Positions 8,147 through 17,250 are shown, counted from the first letter of the stretch. The stretch: DNA of 64,000 nucleotides from Variimorphobacter saccharofermentans (GCF_014174405.1 NZ_JACEGA010000001.1:3636501-3700500), one strand, 5' to 3'. Made by a program: numbers and translations. Notes: generated by a model not told the origin, from the sequence alone.

Positions 8147-8935
8147 TCATGCAATACTCATCATGGTGTCCAGTCTGCGATGAAGCTTAGCATAATATGC
8201 AAGCGTCTTTTGATCACTGACAAGACGACCTGATTGATAATATGTAACATCGGGTCCATTATACTCTAACATGCCATTCGCTCTTAATATATTCTTCAGA
8301 TGGTTCACAGTACCCTCGCTTCCATCGATAAACTCAACACTTGGCGGAAAAATTCTACGGAAGGTGTCTTTAAAATAGTTAAAATGTGTGCAACCCAATG
8401 TCAGGGAAGAATAATTCTCAAGGTGATATTCCGAAAGCTCTTTACGAAGATATTGCTCAACTTCCACAGTCTCGAAATTCCCTGTTTCTGCGAATAAAAC
8501 CAATTTGGGCAACGGTAGCAGATCCACTCTATGGTCATCATCCACCTGTTGTAGTAGATTTCGAAGCTTTTCCTCTTTCACAGTAATCGGAGTTGCTATT
8601 ACCATGACTCTCTTTCCCGAACACTTCTGCACAGCCGGTTTCACTGCCGGCTCCATTCCTAAAATCGGTATACTGTATTTCATACGCAGGGTATCGATTG
8701 CTATACTGGTAGCCGTGTTACAAGCGATGACAATCGCCTTTACATCCTGATGAACCAGAAACTCCACTGCGTCCTCCACATACTGTAGAACTTCTTCCTT
8801 CCTTTTGGTTCCATAGGGAACGTTATCCGTATCCGCATAATATATAAACTCTTCCTGTGGCAATGTGATCATTGCCTGATGAAGGACGGTTAATCCTCCG
8901 ATCCCCGAGTCAAAAAAACCGATTTTCAATTTCAC
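8147..8935 (-). CDS. murI: Glutamate racemase
   Basis: 262 residues, normal length. It converts L- to D-glutamate for peptidoglycan using two cysteines as acid/base: Cys72 in VIACNTATS and Cys182 in LTLGCTHF. The N-terminal IGFFDSGIGGLTVL and ADTDNVPYGTK are the family signatures. It is cytoplasmic and stands alone, divergent from glgP, sharing the 397-base intergenic region that holds a large palindromic repeat. Confidence 0.95.
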   Translation of the reverse strand: MKLKIGFFDSGIGGLTVLHQAMITLPQEEFIYYADTDNVPYGTKRKEEVLQYVEDAVEFLVHQDVKAIVIACNTATSIAIDTLRMKYSIPILGMEPAVKPAVQKCSGKRVMVIATPITVKEEKLRNLLQQVDDDHRVDLLPLPKLVLFAETGNFETVEVEQYLRKELSEYHLENYSSLTLGCTHFNYFKDTFRRIFPPSVEFIDGSEGTVNHLKNILRANGMLEYNGPDVTYYQSGRLVSDQKTLAYYAKLHRRLDTMMSIA

Positions 8936-8973
8936 TCCGCCTTTCTCTCATCGTATGGGTATTCTTCATAATC

Positions 8974-9089
8974 GCAGATTAGGAGCTCGCTTACTTCGTT
9001 TGCTCGCTCACGTTTCACTTATCCATTGTACTTTCTCCGTATATTCAAGCTTGCTTGATATACGGAGAAAGTTCTATGGACTAATCTGC
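8974..9089. repeat. 116-bp nested palindrome in the murI-glgP divergent region
   Basis: Outer arms GCAGATTAG (8974-8982) and CTAATCTGC (9081-9089) enclose an almost perfect 20-bp stem (9030-9050 against 9053-9072, one bulged T) flanked by CCAT/ATGG. Both neighbouring genes read away from it, so it is not a simple terminator; it may be a small inserted repeat element or a leader structure of murI or glgP. Confidence 0.6.
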
Positions 9090-9189
9090 TTATCGTGAAC
9101 ATTATAACATAATTTGGGGAAATGGAATATATAATGGTACAATTTCTTATTTTTCAGTTTCTGAATACTATTTTACAAAGGGGATTATT

Positions 9190-9306
9190 TTGATCGCTAT
9201 TTCTAAAAACCCTTATTCAATAAACAGTATCAAGAAATACAAATACTCATCCGATCACAATCTACAGTTTAAAACACAGGGCCACCGCTATTTTATGACA
9301 TACTAA
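9190..9306 (+). CDS. Possible small ORF, 38 residues, upstream of glgP
   Basis: A TTG start at 9190 follows AAAGGGG with seven-base spacing and reads 38 codons to TAA: MIAISKNPYSINSIKKYKYS then a polar tail ending GHRYFMTY. It ends 26 bases before the glgP ATG. No family is recognised. It may be a small protein, a leader peptide, the end of a degraded gene, or chance. Confidence 0.25.
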   Translation: MIAISKNPYSINSIKKYKYSSDHNLQFKTQGHRYFMTY

Positions 9307-9332
9307 AATATATGAAATGGGGGTCATGAATT

Positions 9333-11744
9333 ATGGATATCAATAAGGACGCAATCAAGAATTGCATATTGGATAAACTAAACTACCATTTTGGTGTGCA
9401 GGCGATTGATGCCACACCGGATCAATATTACCGTGCCTGCGTTATGATAATAAATGAAATCCTGATTACACGTCAACGGAAATTCATGACAGATATCAGG
9501 AAGACGGAGGCGAAAACTGTCTCTTACCTTTGTATGGAATTTCTACTCGGAAGATCATTAAAAAGCAGTCTGTATAATCTGGGACTCTTGGATCCCTTTG
9601 ATGCTGCTATTAATGAATTAGGATATACCCTTGAGGAAATCTTTGATATGGAACCTGATGCAGGCTTGGGTAATGGGGGCTTGGGAAGACTGGCTGCCTG
9701 CTTTATGGAATCCGCAGCTACCCTTGGATATTCTATGACTGGATATTCCATTCTATACGAATATGGTATATTTAAGCAACAGCTCTTGAACGGCTGGCAG
9801 ATAGAGCTTCCTGATCCCTGGCTGCCGGGAGGTGAGGTCTGGCTGAATCCGCGTCCGGATGAAGCTTGTACTGTGAAGTTTGGTGGCCATGTTAAGGAAG
9901 AATGGAATGATTATTGTCTTCAAATAGATTATAAAGATTTTACTCCCGTTCTGGCCATACCATATGACATCATTATCTCCGGCTATCAGAAGGGCCGGGT
10001 TAGTCTTCTGCGACTTTGGAAGGCAACCAGTTCTGAATTTGATCTGCAGCTGTTCCATCAGGGTGATTATTTAAAAGCAGATGAAAAAAGAACACAGGCA
10101 GAAATGATAAGCAAAATACTCTATCCACCCGATCATCATCATGAAGGAAAGCGATTACGTTTAAAGCAGCAATACTTTCTAGTCTCTGCTTCTATTCAGG
10201 ATATTGTACGAAAGCATCTTGTGCAATATAAGACTCTGAAGAATTTCTCTGAAAAGAATGCCATTCATATTAATGAGACACACCCTGCGCTCGCCATACC
10301 GGAATTGATGCGGATATTCCTGGATGATTATTGTTATGACTGGGATGAGGCCTGGAATATTATCACTAACACCTTTTCCTTTACCAATCATACTATTATG
10401 AGGGAGGCTTTGGAGGTATGGCCGGAGGAGCTTCTGGCCAACCTGCTGCCCCGGATTTACCATATAATCAAAGAAATTCAGAAGCGATATCAAGAAGCTC
10501 TATGCAATAAGTATCACTTCACTGACGAGCAGCTTAAGGCACTCGCCATCATTCACAACGGGCAGATTCATATGGCTAATATGTGCCTTCATGCCTGTCA
10601 TACCATTAATGGTGTCTCGAAAATACACTCATCCATCCTTCAGAAGAATGTATTTCGTAACTATAGTGCTCTACATCCGGAGAAATTCTATAATATAACC
10701 AATGGGTTTAACTATCGAAGGTGGCTCTGCCAGGCCAACCCTAAAATGTGTCAGTTTATATCCGAATGTATCGGAGACGGATTTCATACAGATCCTATGC
10801 AATTGCAAAGAATGGTAATGCTTCAAGATGATCTGGCTGTACTGAATAAAATTGCAGAAATCAAAAGAGAGAATAAAATACGTTTGGCAGATTATATTTA
10901 CTCAGCAACAAAGATTAAGGTTGATATCAATTCCATCTTCGATGTACAGGTAAAACGGCTACATGAATACAAGCGCCAGCTTCTTAATGTAATGCACATT
11001 CTTTACCTGTACGACCATTATCTGCAGCATTCCTCCGAAGAGCTTCCTCCTAGAACCTTCCTTTTTGCTGCAAAAGCAGCTCCCAGCTATTCTATGGCGA
11101 AACGAATTATTCATTTGATCTGCTGCCTGGCAGACGAGATTAACAGCAATCCATCCGTAAATGATAAGTTAAAGATTATCTACCTGGAGGATTACCGGGT
11201 AACACTTGCCGAATTATTAATGCCTGCTGCAGAAATCAGCGAGCAGATATCACTTGCAGGAACGGAAGCCTCCGGAACTGGCAATATGAAGCTGATGATA
11301 AATGGAGCAATTACCGTGGGAACCTTGGATGGAGCTAATATCGAAATTAAAGAAGCTGTTGGTGAAGATAATATTTTACTGTTTGGCTTGCGTAACGAAG
11401 AAGTTCAGCTTCTGCGTAAGGTTGGTTACTTCCCTTCCATTTATCTAAGTAATCCTGCCGTTCGAAATATTATTGAGCGGTTAAACTCCAATATACACGG
11501 TGAGTCCTTCCACGATATTGCCTCTTATCTCATTGGGAGCAGTGATGGTATTGCAGATCCTTATATGGTTTTGGCTGATTTTGATTCCTACTGCCATATT
11601 CAGAAGGAAGCGGCACGAAGGTATTCTGAACCAATCCTATGGAATAAAATGTCCTTAAGAAACATTGCCTCCGCCGGAAGATTTGCTGCCGACCGGGCAA
11701 TCAAAGAGTATGCCGAAAAGATTTGGCATATTAAGACTGTTTGA
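9333..11744 (+). CDS. glgP: Glycogen / alpha-glucan phosphorylase
   Basis: 803 residues, close to the usual 810-830 of GT35 phosphorylases. It releases glucose-1-phosphate from alpha-1,4-glucan ends using pyridoxal phosphate; the cofactor lysine is Lys653 in EASGTGNMKLMINGA. Other signatures are SYLCMEFLLGRSL, NGGLGRLAACF near residue 110, and VKRLHEYKRQLLN. It is cytoplasmic and pairs functionally with the pullulanase-type debranching enzyme at the window start, though no other glycogen genes adjoin. The ATG follows a GGGGGT about nine bases upstream. It ends before a hairpin at 11757-11795. Confidence 0.95.
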   Translation: MDINKDAIKNCILDKLNYHFGVQAIDATPDQYYRACVMIINEILITRQRKFMTDIRKTEAKTVSYLCMEFLLGRSLKSSLYNLGLLDPFDAAINELGYTLEEIFDMEPDAGLGNGGLGRLAACFMESAATLGYSMTGYSILYEYGIFKQQLLNGWQIELPDPWLPGGEVWLNPRPDEACTVKFGGHVKEEWNDYCLQIDYKDFTPVLAIPYDIIISGYQKGRVSLLRLWKATSSEFDLQLFHQGDYLKADEKRTQAEMISKILYPPDHHHEGKRLRLKQQYFLVSASIQDIVRKHLVQYKTLKNFSEKNAIHINETHPALAIPELMRIFLDDYCYDWDEAWNIITNTFSFTNHTIMREALEVWPEELLANLLPRIYHIIKEIQKRYQEALCNKYHFTDEQLKALAIIHNGQIHMANMCLHACHTINGVSKIHSSILQKNVFRNYSALHPEKFYNITNGFNYRRWLCQANPKMCQFISECIGDGFHTDPMQLQRMVMLQDDLAVLNKIAEIKRENKIRLADYIYSATKIKVDINSIFDVQVKRLHEYKRQLLNVMHILYLYDHYLQHSSEELPPRTFLFAAKAAPSYSMAKRIIHLICCLADEINSNPSVNDKLKIIYLEDYRVTLAELLMPAAEISEQISLAGTEASGTGNMKLMINGAITVGTLDGANIEIKEAVGEDNILLFGLRNEEVQLLRKVGYFPSIYLSNPAVRNIIERLNSNIHGESFHDIASYLIGSSDGIADPYMVLADFDSYCHIQKEAARRYSEPILWNKMSLRNIASAGRFAADRAIKEYAEKIWHIKTV

Positions 11745-11756
11745 TATATTTAACAA

Positions 11757-11795
11757 GGGTGTATCCCATAAGTTTAAATGACTAGGGGTACACCC
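11757..11795 (+). terminator. Hairpin after glgP
   Basis: GGGTGTATCCC (11757-11767) pairs with GGGGTACACCC (11785-11795) with one mismatch. The T-tail is short (GATTTTA), so it is a probable terminator. Confidence 0.5.
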
Positions 11796-11864
11796 AACAG
11801 ATTTTATGAATTGAATTGGAGTATTAAAGGAAGCTGGTTTGGTTCAGAAATTTGAAAATATCTC

Positions 11865-11893
11865 TTGACAAACATTAGAATATTTTCTAATAT
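11865..11893 (+). promoter_or_regulatory. Promoter with overlapping 18-bp dyad; leaderless start for the next gene
   Basis: TTGACA (11865-11870), a 17-base spacer and TAATAT (11888-11893) form a near-consensus sigma-A promoter. The gene's ATG begins seven bases after the -10 box, where transcription should start, and no Shine-Dalgarno sequence is present. The dyad ATTAGAATATTTTCTAAT (11874-11891) fills the spacer and -10, a position expected for autorepression by the encoded HTH protein. Confidence 0.65.
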
Positions 11894-11899
11894 TATATC

Positions 11900-12478
11900 A
11901 TGAATAATATTCAAAGCCAAATTACAACTATGATACTAAAGGAAGAGGATCAGGTCAAAGCGTATCTCCACCCTAAAAGAATGGCATTGCTGAAAATGTT
12001 AGCAAAAGAAAAGATGACAATTTCCGGAGCAGCTAAAGTGTTCCAGGTACATCCGGCAAATCTAACTCATCATTTTAAGGCATTAGAGAAGGTTGGTCTG
12101 ATAAACCTCGTCGAAAAGGTGAATAACGGAAAAACCCTAGAGAAATATTACCAGGCAGTTGCTAAGAATTTTATTATTAGACCGGAAGGGGAGAAATTAA
12201 ACAAAAAGGCACTAGTTCTTAGCGCATTAAAGGATAGTCTATCAACAGCAATTGAGACGGTAAAAGAGGATGATGGCAAATTCACTTTAGGTCTGTTAAA
12301 CTATGCACGTCTTAATCAGGAACAGGCCGTGGAACTTATGAACCGGATAAATGAACTGATACAGGAATTCACTACGAATACTGATCCGCAAGGTCAGACC
12401 TATGTCCTTAATATCAGTTTTTATCCAAGTGATATCAGCTATGATATGATACCGAAAGAGGAAATTCATATTACTTGA
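11900..12478 (+). CDS. HTH transcriptional regulator, ArsR-like winged helix
   Basis: 192 residues. Residues 20-90 form a winged helix: HPKRMALLKMLAKEKMTISGAAKVFQVHPANLTHHFKALEKVGLINLVEK, with NGKTLEKYYQAVAKNFII as the wing, similar to ArsR/DUF2087-type regulators. The C-terminal 100 residues (sensor or dimer region) are not recognised. The mRNA is probably leaderless. The promoter carries a dyad the protein is likely to bind. The M23 peptidase gene follows 60 bases downstream on the same strand and may be its target. Confidence 0.75.
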   Translation: MNNIQSQITTMILKEEDQVKAYLHPKRMALLKMLAKEKMTISGAAKVFQVHPANLTHHFKALEKVGLINLVEKVNNGKTLEKYYQAVAKNFIIRPEGEKLNKKALVLSALKDSLSTAIETVKEDDGKFTLGLLNYARLNQEQAVELMNRINELIQEFTTNTDPQGQTYVLNISFYPSDISYDMIPKEEIHIT

Positions 12479-12537
12479 TAATTTTGAATGGTACATGCGG
12501 GTGAAATATAAATAGAATCAGTAAAGGATCTTATATT

Positions 12538-13242
12538 ATGAACAAAGAATTGGAAAACCCTATTATTATTGAGTTTCCCTTAAGAGGAGAATGGGATGCA
12601 GTGAATACTCCTGCAAAGCGTATCCCTAGCCATGGCATTGATTTATGGGGACAGCGTTATGCTTATGATTTTCTAAAGATGAAAAGCAAAAAATTGTTTG
12701 ATGGTTCCAATTTTCAGTATTATCTTACAGGGATCAAAACGAAAAAGTGCTACTGCTGGAATGAGCCCATCTATGCACCTATGGATGGCGAAGTAGTCGC
12801 AGCAGTCGATGGACGGAAAGAACCAAAGCGCATACACCCTCTTGTGGATTTATTGAGAGTTCTGCGTAATTCAATTTCTTTTATTATTAAGGTTCAAAAA
12901 ACCGGAATGGAGCATGCAGATTATAATAATTTTGTAGGTAACTATATTATAATTAAACATGATGGATACTATAGCTTCTATGCACATATCCGCCCCGGTA
13001 CAATTGCTGTGAAAACAGGTCAGCTGGTGAAGCAGGGGGATATTCTTGGTAAGGTTGGGCATACCGGTAATTCTACTGCTCCACATCTTCATTTTCAGTT
13101 ATCGGACTCAAGCGACTTAAACCAGGCAAAAGGAATCCCGTGTGCTTTCCGTAACCTGGAATACCATATTAACGGTGAGTGGAAGCTAGAGGAAGTCAGT
13201 ATCCCTAGACACGATGTAAAATTCAGATATGTAAAAGACTAA
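12538..13242 (+). CDS. M23-family peptidase-like protein without signal peptide
   Basis: 234 residues. The LytM/M23 fold is shown by GIDLWGQRYAYDF (first zinc ligands), YAPMDGEVVAAVDG, NYIIIKHDGYYSFYAHIRPGTIAVKTGQLVKQGDILGKVGHTGNS and HLHFQL, i.e. the HxxxD and HxH ligands. M23 enzymes cut peptidoglycan cross-links outside the membrane, but no signal peptide or membrane segment is visible, so export by another route or a cytoplasmic role must be considered. It follows the ArsR-like regulator by 60 bases. An inverted repeat separates it from the convergent acetyltransferase. Confidence 0.8.
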   Translation: MNKELENPIIIEFPLRGEWDAVNTPAKRIPSHGIDLWGQRYAYDFLKMKSKKLFDGSNFQYYLTGIKTKKCYCWNEPIYAPMDGEVVAAVDGRKEPKRIHPLVDLLRVLRNSISFIIKVQKTGMEHADYNNFVGNYIIIKHDGYYSFYAHIRPGTIAVKTGQLVKQGDILGKVGHTGNSTAPHLHFQLSDSSDLNQAKGIPCAFRNLEYHINGEWKLEEVSIPRHDVKFRYVKD

Positions 13243-13309
13243 GCAGGAAGCGCGTTATCGTTGCCTAGGGAATTTGACATTAAGACAGAAGATTTTTATC
13301 AATATAAAC

Positions 13310-13404
13310 GGGATGTTTCAAATACTGCTAACATACGATAGTGACTATATCGAATGATCTCCCCGATACATACAGCGCTCTGTCAGCTTGCTTTGAAACA
13401 TCCC
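13310..13404. repeat. Perfect 13-bp inverted repeat with 69-base loop
   Basis: GGGATGTTTCAAA (13310-13322) and TTTGAAACATCCC (13392-13404) lie between convergent genes. The loop is long for a terminator and there is no T-run directly after the stem, although both genes need one here. Confidence 0.5.
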
Positions 13405-13423
13405 ACATTAAGTTATCCTATCC

Positions 13424-13885
13424 CTATTTGGCTTTCATCATCAAACACTCATTAATCCCCTGACGATACAGACTTGGAATAAGTCCTACTTCTGTGTATC
13501 CAACCTTCTCATATAACCGTTTAGCATCAGGGTTAAAATCTGCAACCACCAAAAATATCTTGGACGTGGTTTGAAAGCACAAATCTTCAGCAAATCTCAG
13601 CAGCTTCTTTCCTATTCCCAGCCCTCGCATCTCCTCTTTTACTGCCACGATATGTATATAAGGAAAGGAATGAAATATTCCTTTAAATATAATCCAGAGA
13701 AATCCGCAGCAATTACCGTTCTGATCTACCGCAACATAGATTTCTTCTTTTTGAAACCCTTCCTCCAATGTTTTTCTAGCGCTTCCGGGAGTAGAGAAAT
13801 ATCTTCTCCCCAGTTCAGAGTCGGAAAGCGCAACTTCACAATCAGAGATATTATTTATATTTCCTTTGCAAATGTTTAGTTCCAT
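13424..13885 (-). CDS. GNAT-family N-acetyltransferase
   Basis: 153 residues with the acetyl-CoA binding motif A at IHIVAVKEEMRGLGIGKKLLRFAEDLC (the Q/RxxGxG/A element is RGLGIG) and the C-terminal NPDAKRLYEKVGYTEVG typical of GNAT enzymes. The acceptor substrate cannot be predicted. It is the last of three acetyltransferase genes on the minus strand, 88 bases after the Eis-like gene. Confidence 0.85.
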   Translation of the reverse strand: MELNICKGNINNISDCEVALSDSELGRRYFSTPGSARKTLEEGFQKEEIYVAVDQNGNCCGFLWIIFKGIFHSFPYIHIVAVKEEMRGLGIGKKLLRFAEDLCFQTTSKIFLVVADFNPDAKRLYEKVGYTEVGLIPSLYRQGINECLMMKAK

Positions 13886-13972
13886 ACTTACCTTGCTACC
13901 TCCTGATTCGTATCTGCTTCATCATTTCTTGCTTTTCATCTGCATCCAATCCTCGATGAAGTCCATATAGCA

Positions 13973-14812
13973 TTAAGTGAAAGAAAGTTCTGGAAACTTG
14001 ATATCCCCTAGATTGCAGTGTATGTTTCGAACAAACAATGGATCTGTGTCATATTCCTCCATACGGTAATCAATATCCTTCCAATAGGGCATAAATCCAA
14101 ATTCAATCCGGTCCACATTGGAAAACGGTAGGGCTTTCTCTAATTCTGCAAAACCGATCTCCCTTAGGGAGAATACTCCGATCAGCTTCAACGTGGTATC
14201 GTTCTGTTCTGCAATCACCATCGTCTCAAGTTCAGGAATTTCATACATATGATCCTTTAAGTACCCCCAATAAATGTGAAATAGGTTGATACTGTAGCTA
14301 TTGAGGCAGTCCAGTTTATCCGAGAAATTCACACGTTTACTCACATAGTTCCTTACCTTTGGATCATCAAAGGAAAGCTTTACTGCCTTGCATTGATTGT
14401 TAATCTTTCTATCACATACCGGAAGCTTTTCTGTAAAACGTTCAAAGCCGAACCTGGGATAGAAATTCAATACGCTGTCATTGGCAGCCAAATACATGGG
14501 GTAATCCTTATATTTATCAAGAATATGCTCCATAAGAAGCTTTGAATATCCTCTTCCCCTATATTCGTCCTTCGTTGCTACCGCTCCAAAGGATAAAGCG
14601 GTATACGGCTTCTTATCGAACAAAACCTTCATTCTATAAACACAGATATTGGATACTATCTCACCATCTTCTTGTATGGAATAGCTCTCATATTGATCAT
14701 CCCATAGATCCAGATCATACCAGAACTGAAAATCTAAAAATATATTCTTCAGAAGTCGGTTCAGCTTCGCCTGATATTCCTTGTCATTTCCGTTATTAAA
14801 GCATATCTGCAT
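13973..14812 (-). CDS. Eis-like GNAT acetyltransferase
   Basis: 279 residues. A GNAT core lies in the N-terminal half: ALSFGAVATKDEYRGRGYSKLLMEHILDKYKDYPMYLAAND followed by FYPRFGFERF. The C-terminal half lacks strong signatures; in Eis-type proteins this part is a second GNAT-like and a sterol-carrier-like domain. The substrate is unknown. It starts 28 bases after the RimJ-type gene ends and probably shares its transcript. Confidence 0.75.
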   Translation of the reverse strand: MQICFNNGNDKEYQAKLNRLLKNIFLDFQFWYDLDLWDDQYESYSIQEDGEIVSNICVYRMKVLFDKKPYTALSFGAVATKDEYRGRGYSKLLMEHILDKYKDYPMYLAANDSVLNFYPRFGFERFTEKLPVCDRKINNQCKAVKLSFDDPKVRNYVSKRVNFSDKLDCLNSYSINLFHIYWGYLKDHMYEIPELETMVIAEQNDTTLKLIGVFSLREIGFAELEKALPFSNVDRIEFGFMPYWKDIDYRMEEYDTDPLFVRNIHCNLGDIKFPELSFT

Positions 14813-14840
14813 ACGATTCCCCCCTTCCTTTTTGCTTCGT

Positions 14841-15389
14841 TTATTGTTTCAATGCATTCCATTCTTCTTCTAATATCGCATATTCATATGCATCATGCCA
14901 TATCGGCTGCTGCTGCGAATCATATTTGAAAAAAACAGGTTTGCGGGCATGTCCTTCCCTTCGCATGGAAAGTCTCTCCAAAAGCTTCCATGAGGCTTCA
15001 TTCTTCGGATTACAGTGACCGATAATGCGATGTGCTCCCAAATCCTCGAAAGCCCATATCAATATTCTACGACAAGCTTCTGTGGCATACCCTTTTCCAT
15101 AGTACTTCGGATTAAATACATACCCAATCTCCCAGGTTCTGAATTCCGAAGGTCCTTCCTGTGCAAAGTATATATTTCCAATCAGTTTGCCATTCTCCTT
15201 CAGACATACAGCCCAAAAGGCTTCGTTATTAGCACGGTTAACTGCTTCCTGTTTACTTTCTTCCTCCGTGAAGGGATAATAAGGCTCATATTCAACGACA
15301 GACTCATCCGATAAGTACTCGTGTAAATCTCTCCAGTCCTCTGCGGTAAATCTACGTATTATCAGCCGTTCCGTTTCAAATCTATTCAT
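14841..15389 (-). CDS. RimJ/RimL-type GNAT acetyltransferase
   Basis: 182 residues starting MNRFETERLIIRRFTAEDW, the hallmark of the RimJ/RimL group, with EIGYVFNPKYYGKGYATEACRRILIWAFEDL as the acetyl-CoA motif and HRIIGHCNPKNEASWKLLERLSMRREGH at the C-terminus. Such enzymes acetylate protein N-termini or small amines; the target here is unknown. It is first of three acetyltransferases on this strand, preceded by GGAGG. Confidence 0.88.
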   Translation of the reverse strand: MNRFETERLIIRRFTAEDWRDLHEYLSDESVVEYEPYYPFTEEESKQEAVNRANNEAFWAVCLKENGKLIGNIYFAQEGPSEFRTWEIGYVFNPKYYGKGYATEACRRILIWAFEDLGAHRIIGHCNPKNEASWKLLERLSMRREGHARKPVFFKYDSQQQPIWHDAYEYAILEEEWNALKQ

Positions 15390-15676
15390 CTATACCTCCT
15401 TGCCACCCAGATCGATTGAGCTTCATACATATGGCCTCATCCTCCGTGGCTCTGCAGTGATCACTCAAATGAAATCCAAATTTAATGTATCTAATAGTTT
15501 CATTCTGTCTCCTTTATGAGGAGGATTAACATGCCTTAGGTAATTCGGCATATAGGATTAATGTTTCCTTACCTCTAATAATTTAGTTAACACATACCAA
15601 CTCCCTTCCTCTGCATTTTACCATGATTATCCTATCATTTCCTTAAAATAGTGTCAAATATTAATCTCCAAGTTTC

Positions 15677-16603
15677 CTATCCTACATGAAACTGTTTATG
15701 TACAGCAATGTCAATTTGATCCGAATTCTGACTCATGAAGAAGTAAAGCTCAGCTGCGTTCTTCGCTAAATCATTCATATCCTCGCCGAGAAAGTAAGCT
15801 GCAAATAACAGCTCTATATTTTCCATAAGGCAGGAAATACTGTCTTTCTCGATATTGGATAATGGATTGACTCTCTCATATCCGTTAACAAAAGCCGTGA
15901 CCATGTCGAACCATTTTGCAATATCCTCTTTCTTCTTATCATGTTCCACCAAAAGACCTGCCAGAAAATAACTGATATCAAATACCCTGACGTTCTTCTG
16001 GCTCAAGTCAAAATCAATGTAACCAGAAAACTCGCCCTGATCAAATAATAAATTTCCATAATGGATATCCCTGTGTATTAGCTGCTTGGGAAGCTTATCA
16101 TAACAGGAGAGCAATTTCTTGATACTGTATTCACAATTACTCTTTGCTATATACGGATAGTTCTTTGCTTTCAAAGTATCGGATACCCATCCGGTCATTT
16201 CCTCTGCAAAACTGTTATTCCAGCAATCTATCTTTTTCTCACAGGCTAGGAAAGCCTTATGAAGTCTTCCTACTACCGATCCCGTTTTGTATGCTATGTC
16301 CCGGTAATTATCCTGATAAATATCCTGAATTGGATCACCGGATAACCTCTCCATAATCAGATAACAACAACCGCCTTCCTCTATGTAATCGAGTCCCTTT
16401 AAAGTCGGAAGAATACCTGCAACCGGTATTCCACTCTCGCCCAGGCTTTTCATTATGACCATATTTCTCTGTAATCTTCCTGCATCATGATAGACCTTAA
16501 TGAGATGATTATCTCCTACTGCCCATGTATCATTATTAATGAGCTTAGGCTCAGCAGAAATCCCCCAGTATTGTAAAACTGAATGTATCTTATCGTTTTT
16601 CAT
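15677..16603 (-). CDS. Aminoglycoside-phosphotransferase-like kinase (APH fold)
   Basis: 308 residues. The catalytic loop LIHRDIHYGNLLFD and the metal-binding GYIDFDLSQKNVRVFDISYF are the Brenner motif and DFD-type segment of the APH/homoserine-kinase-II/choline-kinase superfamily. ATP-lobe features include LIKVYHDAGRLQRN and CCYLIMERLSGDPI. The substrate could be a small alcohol or an aminoglycoside; nothing here shows resistance. It is a single gene on the minus strand. Confidence 0.8.
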   Translation of the reverse strand: MKNDKIHSVLQYWGISAEPKLINNDTWAVGDNHLIKVYHDAGRLQRNMVIMKSLGESGIPVAGILPTLKGLDYIEEGGCCYLIMERLSGDPIQDIYQDNYRDIAYKTGSVVGRLHKAFLACEKKIDCWNNSFAEEMTGWVSDTLKAKNYPYIAKSNCEYSIKKLLSCYDKLPKQLIHRDIHYGNLLFDQGEFSGYIDFDLSQKNVRVFDISYFLAGLLVEHDKKKEDIAKWFDMVTAFVNGYERVNPLSNIEKDSISCLMENIELLFAAYFLGEDMNDLAKNAAELYFFMSQNSDQIDIAVHKQFHVG

Positions 16604-16878
16604 CCTGACACCTTCCTTAATATATTTGGCAAACTGATATCATGTTAACTCTCTGTCAGCGTATTATCATCCTTTATTTATAACATGGATAACAAGATAT
16701 ATGCTACCTTAAATATTTTTTATAATGAATTTTGCGTCAATTTGAATAGCTTTGACTTCATATGCCTTTTTAATTTAATATCTATAAAGTAATAGAAATG
16801 AAATGGCATATAGTGTATAATTATTCCATATATTATCTTGCTATTGATAATGTAAGTAATTCTACCACGGAGGATATT

Positions 16879-17250
16879 ATGGAATTAATCACAATATTTT
16901 TTATACTAAACGCAACCATACTGCTGTTACATGAAATTGAATCTGCTTATGAACGTGAATGGGAGATACTAAAGCTCCCAGGAAAGATTGATGGGTTTGT
17001 ATTACTGCATATCCCTATTATAATTCTATTTTTCTATGGAGCATTAGAAATTGAAAAGTTAACGTATGCGGGCTTACTTCTTGGAATCATTACCGGAGCT
17101 GGAGGATTTATTCCTTTTCTTGTACATAGAATATTCGTTGTACGGAAGGATAGATTTCATTCACGTATATCTAATGTATTAATCTATACGAACATTATTA
17201 CGGGCATTGCTACATTACTGTTATCAATCAAATTGATTATTGGAATATGA
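16879..17250 (+). CDS. Small integral membrane protein, HEIE-motif (DUF6713-like)
   Basis: 123 residues from the ATG at 16879, which has GGAGG five bases upstream; a longer ORF starting at 16798 has no such site. Four hydrophobic segments are visible (about residues 3-20, 37-56, 64-84, 100-120). The polar motif LLHEIESAYEREWEILKLPGKIDGF after the first helix resembles a family of small membrane proteins of unknown function. It overlaps the following broken HD gene by 11 bases. Confidence 0.6.
   Translation: MELITIFFILNATILLLHEIESAYEREWEILKLPGKIDGFVLLHIPIIILFFYGALEIEKLTYAGLLLGIITGAGGFIPFLVHRIFVVRKDRFHSRISNVLIYTNIITGIATLLLSIKLIIGI

Noticed and set aside
13571..13879. 102-codon plus-strand frame opposite an acetyltransferase
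   Set aside because: Overlaps the GNAT gene entirely on the other strand; no start signal.
15677..16603. Aminoglycoside resistance gene
   Set aside because: Only the general APH-fold motifs are seen; no resistance-specific features or mobile context, so it is called kinase-like.
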